Shown in pieces: positions 1-12,188 of a stretch of DNA of 64,000 nt. Origin of the DNA: Edaphochlamys debaryana (taxonomy: Eukaryota > Chlorophyta > Chlorophyceae > Chlamydomonadales); NCBI GenBank assembly GCA_016858145.1, contig JAEHOE010000070.1, positions 434,001-498,000 of the forward strand, in the 5' to 3' direction. The translations under genes and the position numbers were made by a program. Under the pieces are notes generated by a model. That model saw nothing but the letters and a program-made list of their open reading frames with translations, searched no databases and was not told the DNA's origin. Every line of letters begins with the position of its first letter. Positions within the stretch are counted from its first letter, which is position 1.

Positions 1-1657
1 CTCCACGCCCTGCGCCGCCGCTGCCAGCTCGCCCGCTGGCGGCTGCTGCGGCTGGCCAGCGGGCAGCGGCACAGCGGCAGCGGCAGCGGCGGCCTGACCC
101 GCCTGCGCCTGCACAGCCGCCACCGGCACCACAGCCGCCGCCGCACCGCCCTCGGCAGCAGCCGGCACCTCAGGAGCGGGCGGGGGCTCGGGTGGGGGCT
201 CGGGCTGCAGCCCAAAGGAGGGCTGTGTGGGGGCCGTGCAGTGCAGCTCCAGTCGCCGCACGCAGGGCAGGCGGGGCAGCGCCAGCAGGGTGCCCACCAG
301 CTGCGCCGCGGAGCCACACAGGCTCAGGCTGCGGCGAGGGCCGGGAGCGGAGAAGACGAGCGCGGAAGGTTAGAGATCATACTCTAAGCGCTGGTGAGCA
401 AGATATGTAGATCAGCAGTGACAGCATTGCGGTGTCTGAGCGGGGGAGTCATGTAATGCCTAAGCGCTGATGAGGGAGCGGTGTGGGAACGCAGGAGGAT
501 CCCTCAGAGACGCAACCCCCAGCTACACGCAGACGCACAGCGGCACAGCCCAGGGTCCTGGTTACGCCCCACCCGACCTGCCCGGGCCCGGGACGCCGCT
601 CGCCTGCTGAGGCACGACAGCTGGGACAGGCGCTGCCCGGCCTCGCCGTAGCGCGGCAGGCGCATGCCGTGCAGCTCCAGCCGCTCCAGACGGGTCAAGC
701 CCAGGAGCTCTGTGGGGAGCTCGCGGGGCAGGCCGTCGCAGCCGCAGCCGCCCTCGCCCTCTCCCGAGTCTGGACCGGCGGCGGCGGTGAAGGCGGCGAA
801 CGCTGCCATTGGGGCGGCGGGGGGGCTGGCGCCGAAATGGGACCGCTTGGGCGCTGTTATGGGGTAGGGAGTCGAGGGCAAAGCGGGGTGAGTGTGCAGA
901 GGCAGTGTGATGGCAGCGGAGTGCAGCGGTGGTGGGGTGCTTGGGGTAGGAAGAGGACGGGTGGGGTGAACATCCCGCGCTGTCCGGCGTGCACGCACCT
1001 GGTGCACCGAGGGAGAGCCGCCGCAGCTGCGTAAGCGACCCAATGGCAGCAGCCGGTAGGTGTGTCTCCCGCGCGGCGGTAGACAGGACCACCGCTGTGC
1101 AGGCGGGCGAGGCGGGCGGGGGCTGTCCGGGGCACGGAGGTGGGGCGGCCGCACGGGGCCGCTGTAGGGCTGACATGCCCAGGTCGAGGCTCGTCAGCTG
1201 CGTCAGCCTGGAAGGTTAGTCCACAGAACAGGAAGCGAGGGTGAGCGCTTTGCTAGGGGAGAGGGGGTGAGGGCAGGGCCTCGAAGGGTTTCGAGCGGGG
1301 GACCGTGGGGCGTGCCCAACCGCGACTCATCGTTCCGGGGGCAGGTCCATTTGCTCACGCAGTCGCGGCGTCGAGCAGCGCAGGTAGCGTCTCGCTGTCC
1401 GTCGGCATAAGCGCTGACAAGTCCAGCTCGGCCAGCGCATTCAACCCTCTCAACAAGCTCGAGTTTCGCGCATTCGCGTGCCCGAAACGGACTCGCCGGG
1501 CTGCGCTGTTCCACAGCTGCCTCCACGCGCGGCAAACGAGTCGTAGATGTGCCGCTTCGTCAGGGCAGAGCTCAAACAAGACCAAGGTGACATCTGTCGG
1601 AAGCACGGAGCTCGCGCTGTCCTCCCCTTCGTCCGTGTGTGCACTCGGAGAGTCCAT
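1..1657 (-). CDS. F-box / leucine-rich-repeat protein (3' part beyond left edge)
   Basis: Likely substrate receptor of an SCF ubiquitin ligase: the F-box would bind SKP1 and the LRRs would choose the target. Exons on the minus strand are 1657-1359, 1207-999, 853-604 and 328 to beyond base 1; phases agree at every junction. Residues about 18-60 form an F-box-like segment (LPTDVTLVLFELCPDEAAHL, then RLVCRAWRQLW). LRR units follow, e.g. LTQLTSLDLGMSAL, LTQLRRLSLGAPG, LTRLERLELHGMRLP and, in the last exon, LPCVRRLELHC. After that the protein becomes Ala/Pro/Gln-rich. The junction after 604 needs a GC donor (CAG|GCGAGC) to keep the LRR frame. The start is the first ATG ahead of the F-box. The target is unknown and the C-terminus is off-window. 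Single-exon F-box calls are weak alone, but F-box plus LRR order makes this fairly safe. Confidence 0.75.
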
Positions 1658-2121
1658 CGTATCAGTGTTCTATGGAATGCGCTGCGCGGGGGTACAGAAG
1701 TCCACTAAGAGCACGTCACGTCGCGGATTCTCGTTACGACACAACTGCCGTCCTCGCGAGTCGCGACCTTGCGCGCTACTGCCGCCATTAATTTGCTAGC
1801 GGCGCTTCGCAGCGCAGGAGCTCGCATGAATCGTGTGGGGACCGAGCGAAGGGACACGACGTGGGGCTGGATCCTGGATGAGCGCGCGGGGGCTGGCCGG
1901 GGAAAACCCCTCGGGTTCGTGGAGTGTGTCTCCGCCGCGCATGCCTTTGTTGCCTTACCAAGCCCGCACCCCCACACACCAGCCCCTGGGCCTAGATGTT
2001 ATACACGCCCCTAGGATAGTCCGACGAATACATTCTTGCAGCAAGCCCTTGCTACGGCCACAGCGCCTGCCTTGTCGATGTGCTTGCGCTGACAGAGCTT
2101 TTGCAGTATCTATCGATCCAG
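1658..2121. promoter_or_regulatory. Divergent intergenic region between F-box/LRR and DUF218 genes
   Basis: The 464 bases between two head-to-head start codons must hold both 5' leaders and both promoters. I see no recognisable gene and no clear TATA box. GC content is visibly lower than in the flanking exons. Confidence 0.5.
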
Positions 2122-4840
2122 ATGTTGCCCGTCTATGCGGGGCAGGAGAACGTGCACAGTCGCCATGGGCGTGTTACCGGGCATTCATCCGGCGATAAGA
2201 ATATCGAATTCTACGCGCCAGTGCAGCACCGGATTACGCCCACGCAGCGCAAGTGGATAAGGCTGGCGGTCCGTGCAACACTCGTCCTCGCTCTGCTTAC
2301 TCCAATCGGGTACTACTTCCGCGGCCGCGAGAGCCCGCAAAGCGCCGCGCTGAAGAAGAACCGAAGGCTACTAGAAGAGCAGGCAAAGACGTTCATCCCA
2401 GCGGCCAGCCTCAAGAACCTGGTCCTAGTGGCGGGGCACGCCGTGTACACGGGGGTAGACTATGCGGAGGCGAACAAGGAGTCATCCTGGTTCCTGGAGG
2501 AGTACCAGCGCGTACCAGGTGGGGTGCGGCCTTAGTAGCGGCGGGGCCTTCAGGGGAGGAAGCGGAAGCGGGGGTAGAGCACGGGTAGCGGCTGCCCTTG
2601 CCTGCGGGCGGAGGACTCCGCACAATAGCGTGCTGACCCCAGGGCGGGTTGAGCAATTGGGCGGCACAGCACACGCTCCAAGCCCCTGCCAAACCGCTTG
2701 TACCCCTGACACGGCAGTCCGTGGGCTCTGAAGTCTGAACCGAACCCCTCTGCAGGCGAGGCGCAGTCCTTCCTGGACCACATCCGGCTGGGCATCGAGG
2801 AGGCGGCGCTAGACCCGGACGCACTGCTGCTGTTCAGCGGGGGGCAGACGCGGCGGGCAGCAGGGCCCCGCTCCGAGGGCATGAGCTACTGGGTGGCGGC
2901 GGAGGCGGCCGGGTGGTACAGCCACCCGGAGGTGAGGCCACGGGCGCGCGAGGGGGTGCTGCGGGGCTGGGGTGGCGGGGCTTGGGGCCGGGGATGCAGG
3001 TGGGCTTCGGTCCAGGAGGCTCGGGTCCGTGTGTGCAGGAGCTGGTGGTGGCTGGAGGGTGGGGTTGCGCAGCACAGGGGTCCGGGGGGAGGACGCCAGG
3101 GTGTGTGGGGCATGGGCCGGGCTGCGGCCTGTGGGGGTGCCGGCAGCTGGCGCAGAGGCAAGGGCGCTAGAGCTGCCACTTTGCGCCATTAGGGCACACA
3201 GATAAGCGGGGTAGGCAGAGGTAGGGGCAGGGGGCAGGGGACAGGAGACGACGCGGACGGGTGTTGCCTCGGTGGTAAGATCGCTCCCGGCGTGCGCGCC
3301 ACCAGCGAGAGCTGGTACCTGTCAGAGGGGTGCAGTGTGTGGAGAGCTGGCGGGTAACTTAACCAGGGCACGGGGCGCTAGCAGGGTGTTGTGGAGACGA
3401 GCCCGCGACCCGTGGCGATCACGCCCTTCTCGGGCCCGGGCGCTGAACCGCATCCGGCCTTCCCGCACCTCCCCTCAACCCCACCCCCTCAGGTCCGTAA
3501 CCGCACCTTCACGGAGGAGCACGCGCGGGACAGTTTCGAGAACCTGCTTTTCAGCCTGTGCAGGTGGGCGGGTGTGGCGGCGCCCGTGTTGGTTGCTTAG
3601 CGAGAGGGCCGGGGCTCAAGGGCGTCAGGTTCTGTGTCGCAGCTTTGGCGGGGTGCGTGACTGCGCGGGTGATAGGTTGTCGAGCCTACTGCGCAGCCCC
3701 TGGCTCGGCGTGTGAGCGGTGGGGGCCCTCTAATTCTGGTTACAGGTGCTCTGCTCTGCTCCCCACCAAACCGCATTCGGAGTATTCCTCTTGCATGGCC
3801 CCAGGTTCTACGAGCTGTCAGGGCACTACCCGGAGACCATAACGGTGGTGTCGTACACGCTCAAGGAGGCACGCTTCCGTACACTGCACAGGCAGGCGGT
3901 GCGCTGGCCGGCCGAGTACTTCCGCTTTGTGGGCACCCCCGTGCCGCCGGAGGCCAAGGGAGCCAAGGTGGGCCTGAGCAAAGGGGGTCAACCGAGGGCC
4001 CTGGCGGGAGCGCAGCTTGGTTGATTTGGTGGGATGCAGTCTGAGCCGTGGGACTGCTGCTGCCGTGGTAAGGGGGCCGTGTGGGTGGGATGGGGTGGTC
4101 CAGTCGGCGTCGTCACGGAGAAGCAGAGAGTGTAGTTACAGAGAGAGAGAAGACAGAGGTAAGAGAGAAGAAGCGTTGCGCATCCGCGAGCCCAGGTAGG
4201 AAAGAGCGTTAGCCGGAAAAGAAGACCCCCGAATCTCCAGGTCGAGAGGGCCGCTAAGTGCAAGCGGTATACCGTGACCTGCACCCTGCGAGTAGTTCCT
4301 AGTCCATGAATCACGTGTACCCCTGCACTAGGGACTTCAAAACTACCGGTGGTAAATTGAAACGAACTAGTCAATTGGACAAGCCCGTCATCACTGCAAC
4401 CTATGCTGCCTGGCAGCGCACGCGTGCGCGCTCTAATTGCTAGCGTGGGAGGTGTTGAATGCACCAGCCCTCCCAACCTATCCTGCAGCCCTTTTTTTGG
4501 CACTAGCGCTACCCCTAAGCCCCTGCAATCCCCTGCTATCCCCGCAAAACCCTGCGCTGGCAGCATCGGCGTCTGCGCACCACACCGCCCTGACCTCGCG
4601 CCATCCTTCTCCCCCTGCCCTCCCCCACGCCCATCCCCGCAGGAGGGCGAGGCCCGCACTGTCACCTCCTTCGCCGCCGACCCCTACGGCTGCGGCGGCG
4701 AGCTCTTAGCCAAGAAGCTGCGGCGGGACCCCTTCGCCGTGGGTCCCATCCACGCCTCGCGCTGCCCAGACCTGCGCCAATTGCTCGCCTATTGCGGGCC
4801 AGATATGTTCCCCGGCCACCTGCCCTGGCTCGCTTCCTAG
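2122..4840 (+). CDS. DUF218-domain membrane protein
   Basis: Member of the DUF218 (YdcF-like) family, found in plants, fungi and bacteria; biochemical role in plants and algae not established. Exons 2122-2518, 2756-2931, 3493-3563, 3805-3967 and 4643-4840 give 334 residues with all phases matching. A single hydrophobic helix (about residues 47-66, AVRATLVLALLTPIGYYF) predicts a type II membrane anchor with the DUF218 domain on the far side. Family signatures are visible: NLVLVAGHAVYTG opening the domain, LLFSGGQTRR, EEHARDSFENLLFSLCR, and ITVVSYTLKEARFR. The ATG at 2122 is chosen because no in-frame ATG precedes it; an upstream in-frame GTG at 2080 is unlikely to be used in a nuclear gene. 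The 3' end faces the GH16 gene. Confidence 0.85.
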
Positions 4841-5354
4841 GCAGGGGGGCACGGGCACCGGCGGCCAGGGCGGCAGAGCGGAAGAACCACGGCTGAGTGA
4901 CATAACCAGAGTTGATGCTGAGGGGGGAGCTCGAGGGGATGCCGTGATCGGTTGTGTGGGCAGAGGTCGCCCCCGAGTGCCCCAGCAGACGTGAGCTCGC
5001 AGCAGTAGAGGTGGGACGAGAGCGCGAAGGAGTCGAGGGTAGACAGGTGCAAACCTTGGTTGGCAGCTGTAGTGAGCAGTTGGCCGGAGACGCAGGATTG
5101 GCGGTCCCGCCGCGAGTGTCAACCTCCTCAGTTGTCTTGTGTCAAGAAGATTGTGGTGGCGTCCGTTGATATGGTCATTCATCCAGGCGGGATGGGCCTT
5201 GTCACCTCTCGAACTAAGAGTGAGGCAAGACGTAGGCTTGGGCGATAACTCTGACGGCCACGCACGGCCAGCCGGGCCGTAGCAATGCTACGGTACCGAC
5301 GGCACCCGAGTGCAGGCGGGCTATAGTCCGCCCGCCATGTTGCTCCTCATTCGC
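4841..5354. other. Convergent intergenic region, no gene seen
   Basis: Tail-to-tail spacer of 514 bases between the DUF218 and GH16 stop codons. It must contain both 3' UTRs. I see no ORF with family resemblance and no repeat. Confidence 0.5.
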
Positions 5355-7712
5355 CTACGGCACGATGTCGTACACCCTGCACGGCAACAGCAGGAGCGGC
5401 CTCAGCAAGCAAGCTCTTACAAGTCCTGATGCCTCCCGTCTCCAGAAGCTCCTGTTGCAGCCCGCTATCAGCCGATGCGCCCCTCCGGCCGCCTGCGCTA
5501 TACACCTGCGTTCGACACGTCCGCCCGCTCCGCCGCACTCACTTGATCCAGTCGATCTCCATCCGCGTCCTGCCCTCCGCCACGGCAGCGTTGTCGATGT
5601 TGAAGCCCGGGTACAGGCCCCCGACGGCCAGGTCGAAGATGAGGTAGAAGGGCACTGCAGCCAAGGCACAACACCATGCGGGGAGCAATGTCAGCTAGCC
5701 TGCGTCGTCAATCCGTAATCCCATTTCCCACCCCACCCTCCACACCGGCCATTCCTTCATCCCCGCTTACGCCCTGCCCTGCCTCCCTCCAACCCGCCGA
5801 CCGCACACTGCGGCCCTAACGCACCATCGAAGGGGGCGTACTTGTTGTCGGGGGCGGTGCCGGTGTACCAAGAGCCCAGGGCGTGGCGCTTGTACTCCTT
5901 GCCGTTGGCGATGAAGCTCATGTACGTCGAGTCCCAAATGACGGAGAAGGTGTTCCAGTTGGTGGCGCGGCCGCCCATGCTCCAGGCAGCTGCGGGGGAT
6001 CGTACATCGCAGTCGGGGTGGTGGGTTGGTGAGCGGGCGTGCAAGTGGCAAGGGAGGTGGTGGGGGTGCAGGTTGCTGGGCGTGGTGCCTGGAGCGGCCG
6101 CGGCTCGGGTCTCACCGTGGGTGTCCTTGCAGTCGAGCCAGGAGGCGTCGGGGCGGCCCCCGTAGCGCAGGTTGGAGATGGTGACGGGGCGCGTGTTGAT
6201 GTGCTCCATCAGGTCTGCGGGGATCGGGGTTGGGCGGCACGGCATGTAAGCCACGGCTTTCCTTCCCTTCCCCCCCCTCGCCGTGCGCCTCCCGTACTCG
6301 TCTACGCACCCTCACGACCCCACGTACCTGACGCTCAGCTCCGGCCTCCCTCCCGCCCCAGCGCCGCTCACCGATCTCGCCGCCCAGGCACCAGCCATTC
6401 CCGTACTTGGAGCAACCCATGCACCAGGGCTGAGTCGTGTCGGGCAGCATCCAGGCGGACGCCCACGTGCCGTTGACTGGGGGGTCGTGAAGGAGCGAAG
6501 TGGGCACGGAGATGGAGGTCGGGCACGGCACCAGCGCAGGCGGAGCACCCCTCGTGGAGTGTACGTTGCGGTTACGGGCCAGCGTGTCTCAGGGAGCAAG
6601 TGACGTGATGCTGCGCGCACGCGCACATGCAGCCAACAGCCCTCAGGCAGCACCCCTGAGCCGCAGCTTCAGAGCACAGCTCGCCCATCTCCATCATTAG
6701 CAGGGGCCCCTGGCGGCACGGGGGTGCGTGCAGGGGCCCGCTCACCCTGTGGCACGCGCAGGCGAATGTCGATGCGCACGGGGGTGGAGTTGCCGGGCGC
6801 ACCGGACCACATCCAGGCCGCCTTGTTGCGCGTGATGACGCGGGCCGAGGTGTAGGCAGCGGTCGAGGCGGGGGCGTTGGGGTTGTAGCAGCTGTAGCCA
6901 TCGGGGGCGGGGGCGGCCTGCAGCGCAGCGGCGTGCAGCGCGGGGACGTCAAGCGGGCCAAGGGACAGGGGCGGAGGGGTGCGGTAGGCGCGGAACGGGA
7001 GGCGCGTCCGGGGCAGTGTGGGCTGCACTCGATGCCAAGCTCTGTAGGACCGGGCTCGTGGCGCACCTGGATGACGAGCATGCCGTCTCCCTTGGTGTTG
7101 TTGGGCAGCATCTCCACGCGCACGTTGGTCGAGGCATTGGTGTGGCACTGCCGCTGCCAGTTGCCCCAGCCTGGCACGGGGTATTGCCCAAGGGGCCGGG
7201 GTGGGCACGGGGTTGGGGCCGGGCAAGTTGGTAAGAAGGGGAGGGTGCTTGGCTGCTTGCTCGTTTTCGATGTGTGGTTAGCACGATGCATAGACAGTGC
7301 GAAGGGCTACAGGAGGCAGCGGTCATGGACTAAGTGCCGCCACCAGTACGCGGCCGTCATCAGTGGCTCCCTGGGCGCTCACCGATGAGCGAGGCACCAT
7401 AGCTTGTGCCATCGCCAAGCTCAAAACCAAATCGGGTGAGGTTGATGCCGTTGTTCATGCAGGTCGTCGCATCTTTACAGCCAACCTTGAACTCCTCGGA
7501 CCAGCGAAGGATTTGCCGACCACCTGCGGTAGGCAAGGGGGCGCGGGCTCGAGGTAGGACGTCGGCAGACGTCGGTTACCCGCACGGGTAGCCCGCTCTT
7601 CTCACAATACAGTGGTCTGACTCAACACTGACAGAAATAGCTCACATGCAAACTGAGCGACGGCCAGCGTCGCGAGGAGCGCAAGAAGCTGCCCGCACTT
7701 CCCGCCCATCAT
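5355..7712 (-). CDS. Secreted GH16-family glycoside hydrolase (beta-glucanase-like)
   Basis: Probable secreted endo-beta-glucanase or transglycosylase of family GH16, acting on wall or extracellular polysaccharide. Nine exons: 7712-7646, 7523-7383, 7170-7067, 6917-6746, 6476-6372, 6214-6116, 5989-5825, 5654-5543 and 5376-5355. All phases agree, giving 328 residues. The first exon encodes a signal peptide (MMGGKCGQLLALLATLAVAQ). The fold entry RWSEEF is followed by GWGNWQRQCHTN and NGTWASAWMLP. The catalytic E-x-D-x-x-E motif, GGEIDLMEH, is assembled across the 6372/6214 junction and is intact (nucleophile Glu, Asp, acid/base Glu). The fold ends with PFYLIFDLAVGG and RMEIDWIKVYD, the usual last GH16 strand; the final VYDIVP comes from a 22-base exon. 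Substrate (laminarin, mixed-linkage glucan or galactan) cannot be told from sequence. Confidence 0.9.
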
Positions 7713-8949
7713 CTCCTTGTAAACGGCGCGGAGGTCTAAAATGATACAACTACGTTCGTGTGCAGCTCAATATCTCAGTGCGCCCACAGGTGCTGGAAAA
7801 CGGCGTCGGGGCTGGAGGTGGGAAAGCGAAGGCGACGACGGCAACTGTTTTGCTCAAGCGTCTGTCGCTCCCTTATAATGCCAACTCCGCCAACGCATAT
7901 AGCAATGAAGCCTTGCGACGGGTGAGCTGGCGCGGAAACGTGCGAAACTGCACGGCTGGATTCAGTACGGCGCCGCTCCGCTGCGCTCCAGCTGCCCGCC
8001 CGGGCTGCCCGTGTCAACGCGCCAACGGGTCTTCCCCCCCCAACCCCCCGCACCACCACCTCATCCATGGCTCCGCGCTTTCCCACACCGCACACCGGTC
8101 GCCCGTTTCCCCAAGAACGTCGGCTCATATGCCCGACATTCCCGACATGCCCGAGGCTGCAGACGCATCTCCAGTCTTCTAGGTTGGGCGGTTCACTTGT
8201 GCAGCGACCGGGGCAAGTAAAGTGCTCAGTTTGAGCGCAGTGGCTGAGTTGGCACTCAGGCGCCGCGCATGGCAACGCAGCAGCGAGGCTGAGCTGGAGA
8301 AGGGGTCCCCAGGGTACACGCCCTTTCGTGCCCATGCAAACGGACATTGTGGGCCGAGAGTCGGAGGGCAAGAGGGATGCGATGGCAGGAGGGGAATTGG
8401 GGAAGGGTATCGTGGGCCATGGAGGTCCGGGGAGGGGCCGGGGGAGGGGGGAGAATGCCCTCTCTGGAGGTCGACTTAGGGCCGGGCGAACACGTTTCCA
8501 GACTCCAGCTCTCACGCTCACACGCTGCAGCTTAACGGCAATGTGTCACTGTGCAGTGTGCACATCTGGGGCATCAAGGGCGTCCGGGGGAGACGTGGCA
8601 AGTCGTGAGGAGCCGGAGGGGGAGAGACGACGAACACAGGAAGATGGCACGGTCGCCGACCAGGGCGGGCGGACAGACGAACGCACGCCGGCTTTGCAGC
8701 AGGCTTATGCGCAGCAGATTCAACCGCGCGTCGCGGCTTGAGGCGCGTTTTGCTCCTGGCCGCGCGCCGTGCTTGCACCGCTGGCATCGGAGCCCCCACA
8801 GTGAACTGGGTTCGGAACTGCTGCGCTGCATAACACTTTCACTTGTAATAGTTTCCGGCTCCACCACCACTTGCCGCGACTCTGTGCTGAGAAGTCGAGG
8901 GCAACACCCCGCGTGAGTTGACTCGCTCTACTTCACGCGCCGCGCCACG
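7713..8949. other. Intergenic region, no gene seen
   Basis: The 1.2-kb head-to-head spacer between the GH16 and first AIM24 start codons is open in several frames because of base composition. None of the readings resembles a family or shows splice-consistent conservation. It should contain both promoters. Confidence 0.4.
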
Positions 8950-11750
8950 ATGGACCCCAAGCTGGAAGCTCATCAGCAGTACCCAGGTGCTCCTGTCGGG
9001 ACATTGGGTGTCGGCGCTCCTTCCGGCGCTCGCAACATGCAATGCGTTTCGAGGTCGTCGAGCGCTGACCGCTGTCCTTGTCCCTGGCGCTCCTACTGGA
9101 TGACGACCAGGTGCTGCGGCATCCGCGCACCCCAACTTCGATCCCAGGTGGGCGGTCGGGGTGGGTCGCGGTGAGCGGCTGTTGTGCGACTGCGACGGAG
9201 CCCGAGCCCGGGGTGGGAGCCCGAGCGTAACCGGGAGCCCGTGCCGACTGTGGCCCCGACCCCATACCCAAACCCCTACAGCGGCAAGTACAAGCTCAAG
9301 TATGAAGGTGCGGCTGCTAACGGGGCGCCTACCGCGCCAGCCCTTGACGCCCGTCGTGCGCTGGCTCTAGAAGGGAGCTCAGGGTCGAAGCGGGACATCG
9401 CTGGGCATAAGAGCCTATCCGCCGCAATTGATAGCGAGCCGTGCTGCTCACCGTTCCACAGATGGGGAATTGAAGACAGGGCCACTCGTGCCAGGGCTTA
9501 CGGCGACGGCGTCAGTCAGCCGGGTACTGAATTGTGGGACGCAGGGGACGGACCTGTCCACGAACGCGATGCGTTGCTCTCATCTCCCTTCAGTCAGGCA
9601 CATGCATGGCATTCGGACCCAACGTACGGCGTTGGGATACAGCCAAAGCGCACCAAGCCAGTACTCCCACCAGCACCTCCTTACCCTTCCTATCTCTGTA
9701 CGATGACGGCACCAAACTCGTTCCCGTTCACAACTCTTAACAGGTGCCTTCGCTGCCATGGAGTGCGCCATCGGTGAGGGCGACTCCATCAAGAGCAACG
9801 GTGGCGTGATGGTGACCATGAGCCACAACGTGGTGAGGGGCAGGGGCAGCCAAGCTTGGCACCAAGGCGCTACGTCCCGAGGCGCTACACAGGGCCTTAG
9901 CGCCCAAGAGCTTGGAACACCCCCATAAGCCCATGCCTGGGTCATGGCAGCGCTGATCCTGCGCCTACCTGACCGAACCTTGCAGGAGATTGACACCAAG
10001 CTGGAGGGCGGCGTGGGCGGCTCCCTGCTTGCCTGCTGCTGCACTGGCCGCTCCATGTTCCTTTCCCACTACAAGTAGGGGCGCCATGGGCTCTGCTGCA
10101 AATTGTCGCAAGAGTGCTCCGTTCGGAGCAGATCGGCAGGCCTCACATCCAGATTGAATGGCGTTCTGCGTCGCACCACCACGTTTGACCACCATGCCAC
10201 ACCGTTCCCTGCCCGGCCCCCACCCCGGGCCCTGCCCGCAGGCTGCTGCCCGGCCAGGGCCCCCGCGGCGACGTCCTGCTGGCCCCGCCAGTGCCGGGCG
10301 AGATCATGCTCCTGCACCTGGACGGGTCCACGGGTGAGGGCTCACCGAGTCACGGGCGCTCAAGGGGTAGGGCGCGGGCCTCGGGGCCGGCGCCGCATGG
10401 CCATGGGACGAGGACGACATCCTTGCTGTGCCGGATGGATGCCCTCCTGCGCATCTTGAGCGGCATCCACTGGTGTAGCATCGCCCATCCGGTGTTATGC
10501 AGCCAGGCTCCTCTCCTTGCCGGTACCGCCCCTGGGCCTGCCTCTTGTCGCCTCCTGCTGCATCATCCGAAACCGGGAACCGCCCTCGCCCAACCAGGCT
10601 GGATCGTGCAGCCCACGGGCTTCCTGGCCTGCGACGACTCCATCAATATCGGGGTCAAGATGCTGGACGCAGCGCAGGTGGGCGGGCCACGTGAGGCTAT
10701 GAGAGCTGCGCGGGCCCAGGGCTGGGATCAGGACAACAGGGCGAGGGCGGACGGGGAACCTCTGTACCTGTGCTTCTGGCCGTGTGCTAGTGTTGCAACG
10801 GGAGGAGGAGTTCAGGTCTGTGTGCTGGACCAGTTCCCGCCCACGAGTTGATGTGCCACGCCCCAGCAGTGTCCTGCGCCCCTCCCTGGACTCCGGGTCT
10901 CTCACTGCATGCGTAGCTCCACACCTGGGCCCCCGCCAGTCTTCCATAACGCACATCCTCGTCCTCGTGCCGCAGGGCTGCTGCGGGGGCGAGGGCTTCT
11001 TCGTTTCCGAGGCCACGGGCCGGGGCCGCCTGCTGGTGTGCTCCTATGGCGCCATTGCGCGCTACGACCTGCAGCCGGGAGAGAAGCGCAAGATTGGTGA
11101 GCACGGTACCTGACGGGCGCACGAGGCTTGGGTGGGGGAAAGGGCTTCGGGGAGGAGTGCGGGCTTCCAGGCGGGGTTGTGGCCGCGGTGTGGCATGAGG
11201 GGCTCCTGCAGTGTCTCCAGCTCTTCCGAATGCTCGTCCTGCGCAAAGATCTAGCTCGAACATTGCCGTCTAGGGGCGTGGGTTCAGTGCCTTCCCTGGC
11301 TGCAAGCAGAGGCCACCAGTGCGCTCATTATGACAGTGCCTGGTCCCTCCCGGTCCTCCTCCAGACTCGGGCTACTGCGTCGCCTGGACGTCCGGTATGG
11401 ACTGGTCCATCGCCAAGGCTACCAAGTCGCTGGTCAAGAGCGTCATCTCGGGGGAAGGCCTGGTGAACCAGTACACCGGCCCCGGCACGGTCTTCGTGCA
11501 GGTGCGTTGGGCGTGCTTGAAAGCACACGATACGCGGGAAAGCGGCGAGCTTGTTGTGTAGCTGCATGGCCATGGCCCCCCACTGCAGTCCTAGGTGTTC
11601 ACAGGCCCCCCCCGAGCCGGGTGGCGGCGGTGGAAAGGTTTATAATGCTGTGTCCTCCCGCAGACGCGCTCGCTGGCCAACCTGGCGGGTGCCCTGATCC
11701 CGTACCTCCCCTCGGGCGGCGGCGGCGGCAGTGTCGGCAGCGACGACTGA
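8950..11750 (+). CDS. AIM24: AIM24-family protein, tandem copy 1
   Basis: AIM24/TIGR00266-family protein. The family has a TRAP-like beta fold; yeast Aim24 is mitochondrial and linked to MICOS and cristae organisation, but the role in algae is unknown. Ten exons: 8950-8986, 9111-9147, 9282-9307, 9744-9832, 9986-10074, 10242-10333, 10598-10677, 10976-11096, 11365-11501, 11664-11750. They give 264 residues with all phases agreeing. Core segments are GGVMVTMSHNV, EIDTKLEGGVGGSLL, LLPGQGPRGDVLLAPP, GWIVQPTGFLACDDSI, GEGFFVSEATGRGRLL and YTGPGTVFVQTRSLANL, which is family-typical. The N-terminus (MDPKLEAHQQYPG) has no obvious presequence. Gene copy 2 follows directly in the same orientation with the same exon lengths from exon 2 to exon 9. 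The N-terminal exon is shorter than in copy 2. Confidence 0.9.
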
Positions 11751-12188
11751 GCAGCCGCTTGTGGGGTGCAGCGTGGAGGGAAGCCCGAGCGAGGCACTGC
11801 AGCTGCTCCTGGGGAGAGGGGGTCTTGGTATCAATGCCAGCAGCTGCGCTGCAGTGAGGAATGGGTGTGTTGGAAGGTGAGGGTGATGCGAGGGTGATCC
11901 GGGCCGGGGCGTGTCGGCACCCTGGGTGATATACCTTTGACAGTGTATGGGCCTGTGTGCGCTTATGTGAGCATCTTGGACGTGAACTTGATGGCCGTTG
12001 GGAGGCGTTGGGGCTTGCGGTTGGCGCGGCCCACCTACGTTCAGATGCGGAGGCCCAGGGGAGTTGAGCACCTGGCCGGCCCGGCTTCCCACGACAGTGT
12101 CTTGACCCCGCCATACGCGAATTGCCTCGAAGATTTATACTGTAATCACTGCAAGCTTCTTTGAGCTGTTTAACGATAGAACGTGAAC
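11751..12188 (+). other. 3' UTR of AIM24 copy 1 and upstream region of copy 2
   Basis: The 438-base spacer carries a TGTAA, the chlorophyte poly(A) signal, at 12141-12145, only 44 bases before the start codon of copy 2. Promoter and leader of copy 2 must therefore be very short or overlap the 3' UTR of copy 1. Confidence 0.55.
12141..12145 (+). terminator. Putative TGTAA poly(A) signal of AIM24 copy 1
   Basis: TGTAA in an AT-richer stretch 391 bases after the stop at 11750. TGTAA is the common green-algal polyadenylation signal; use here is inferred from position only. Confidence 0.45.

Noticed and set aside
7775..8521. 248-codon minus-strand open frame
   Set aside because: No domain or splice support; lies in the GH16/AIM24 divergent spacer.
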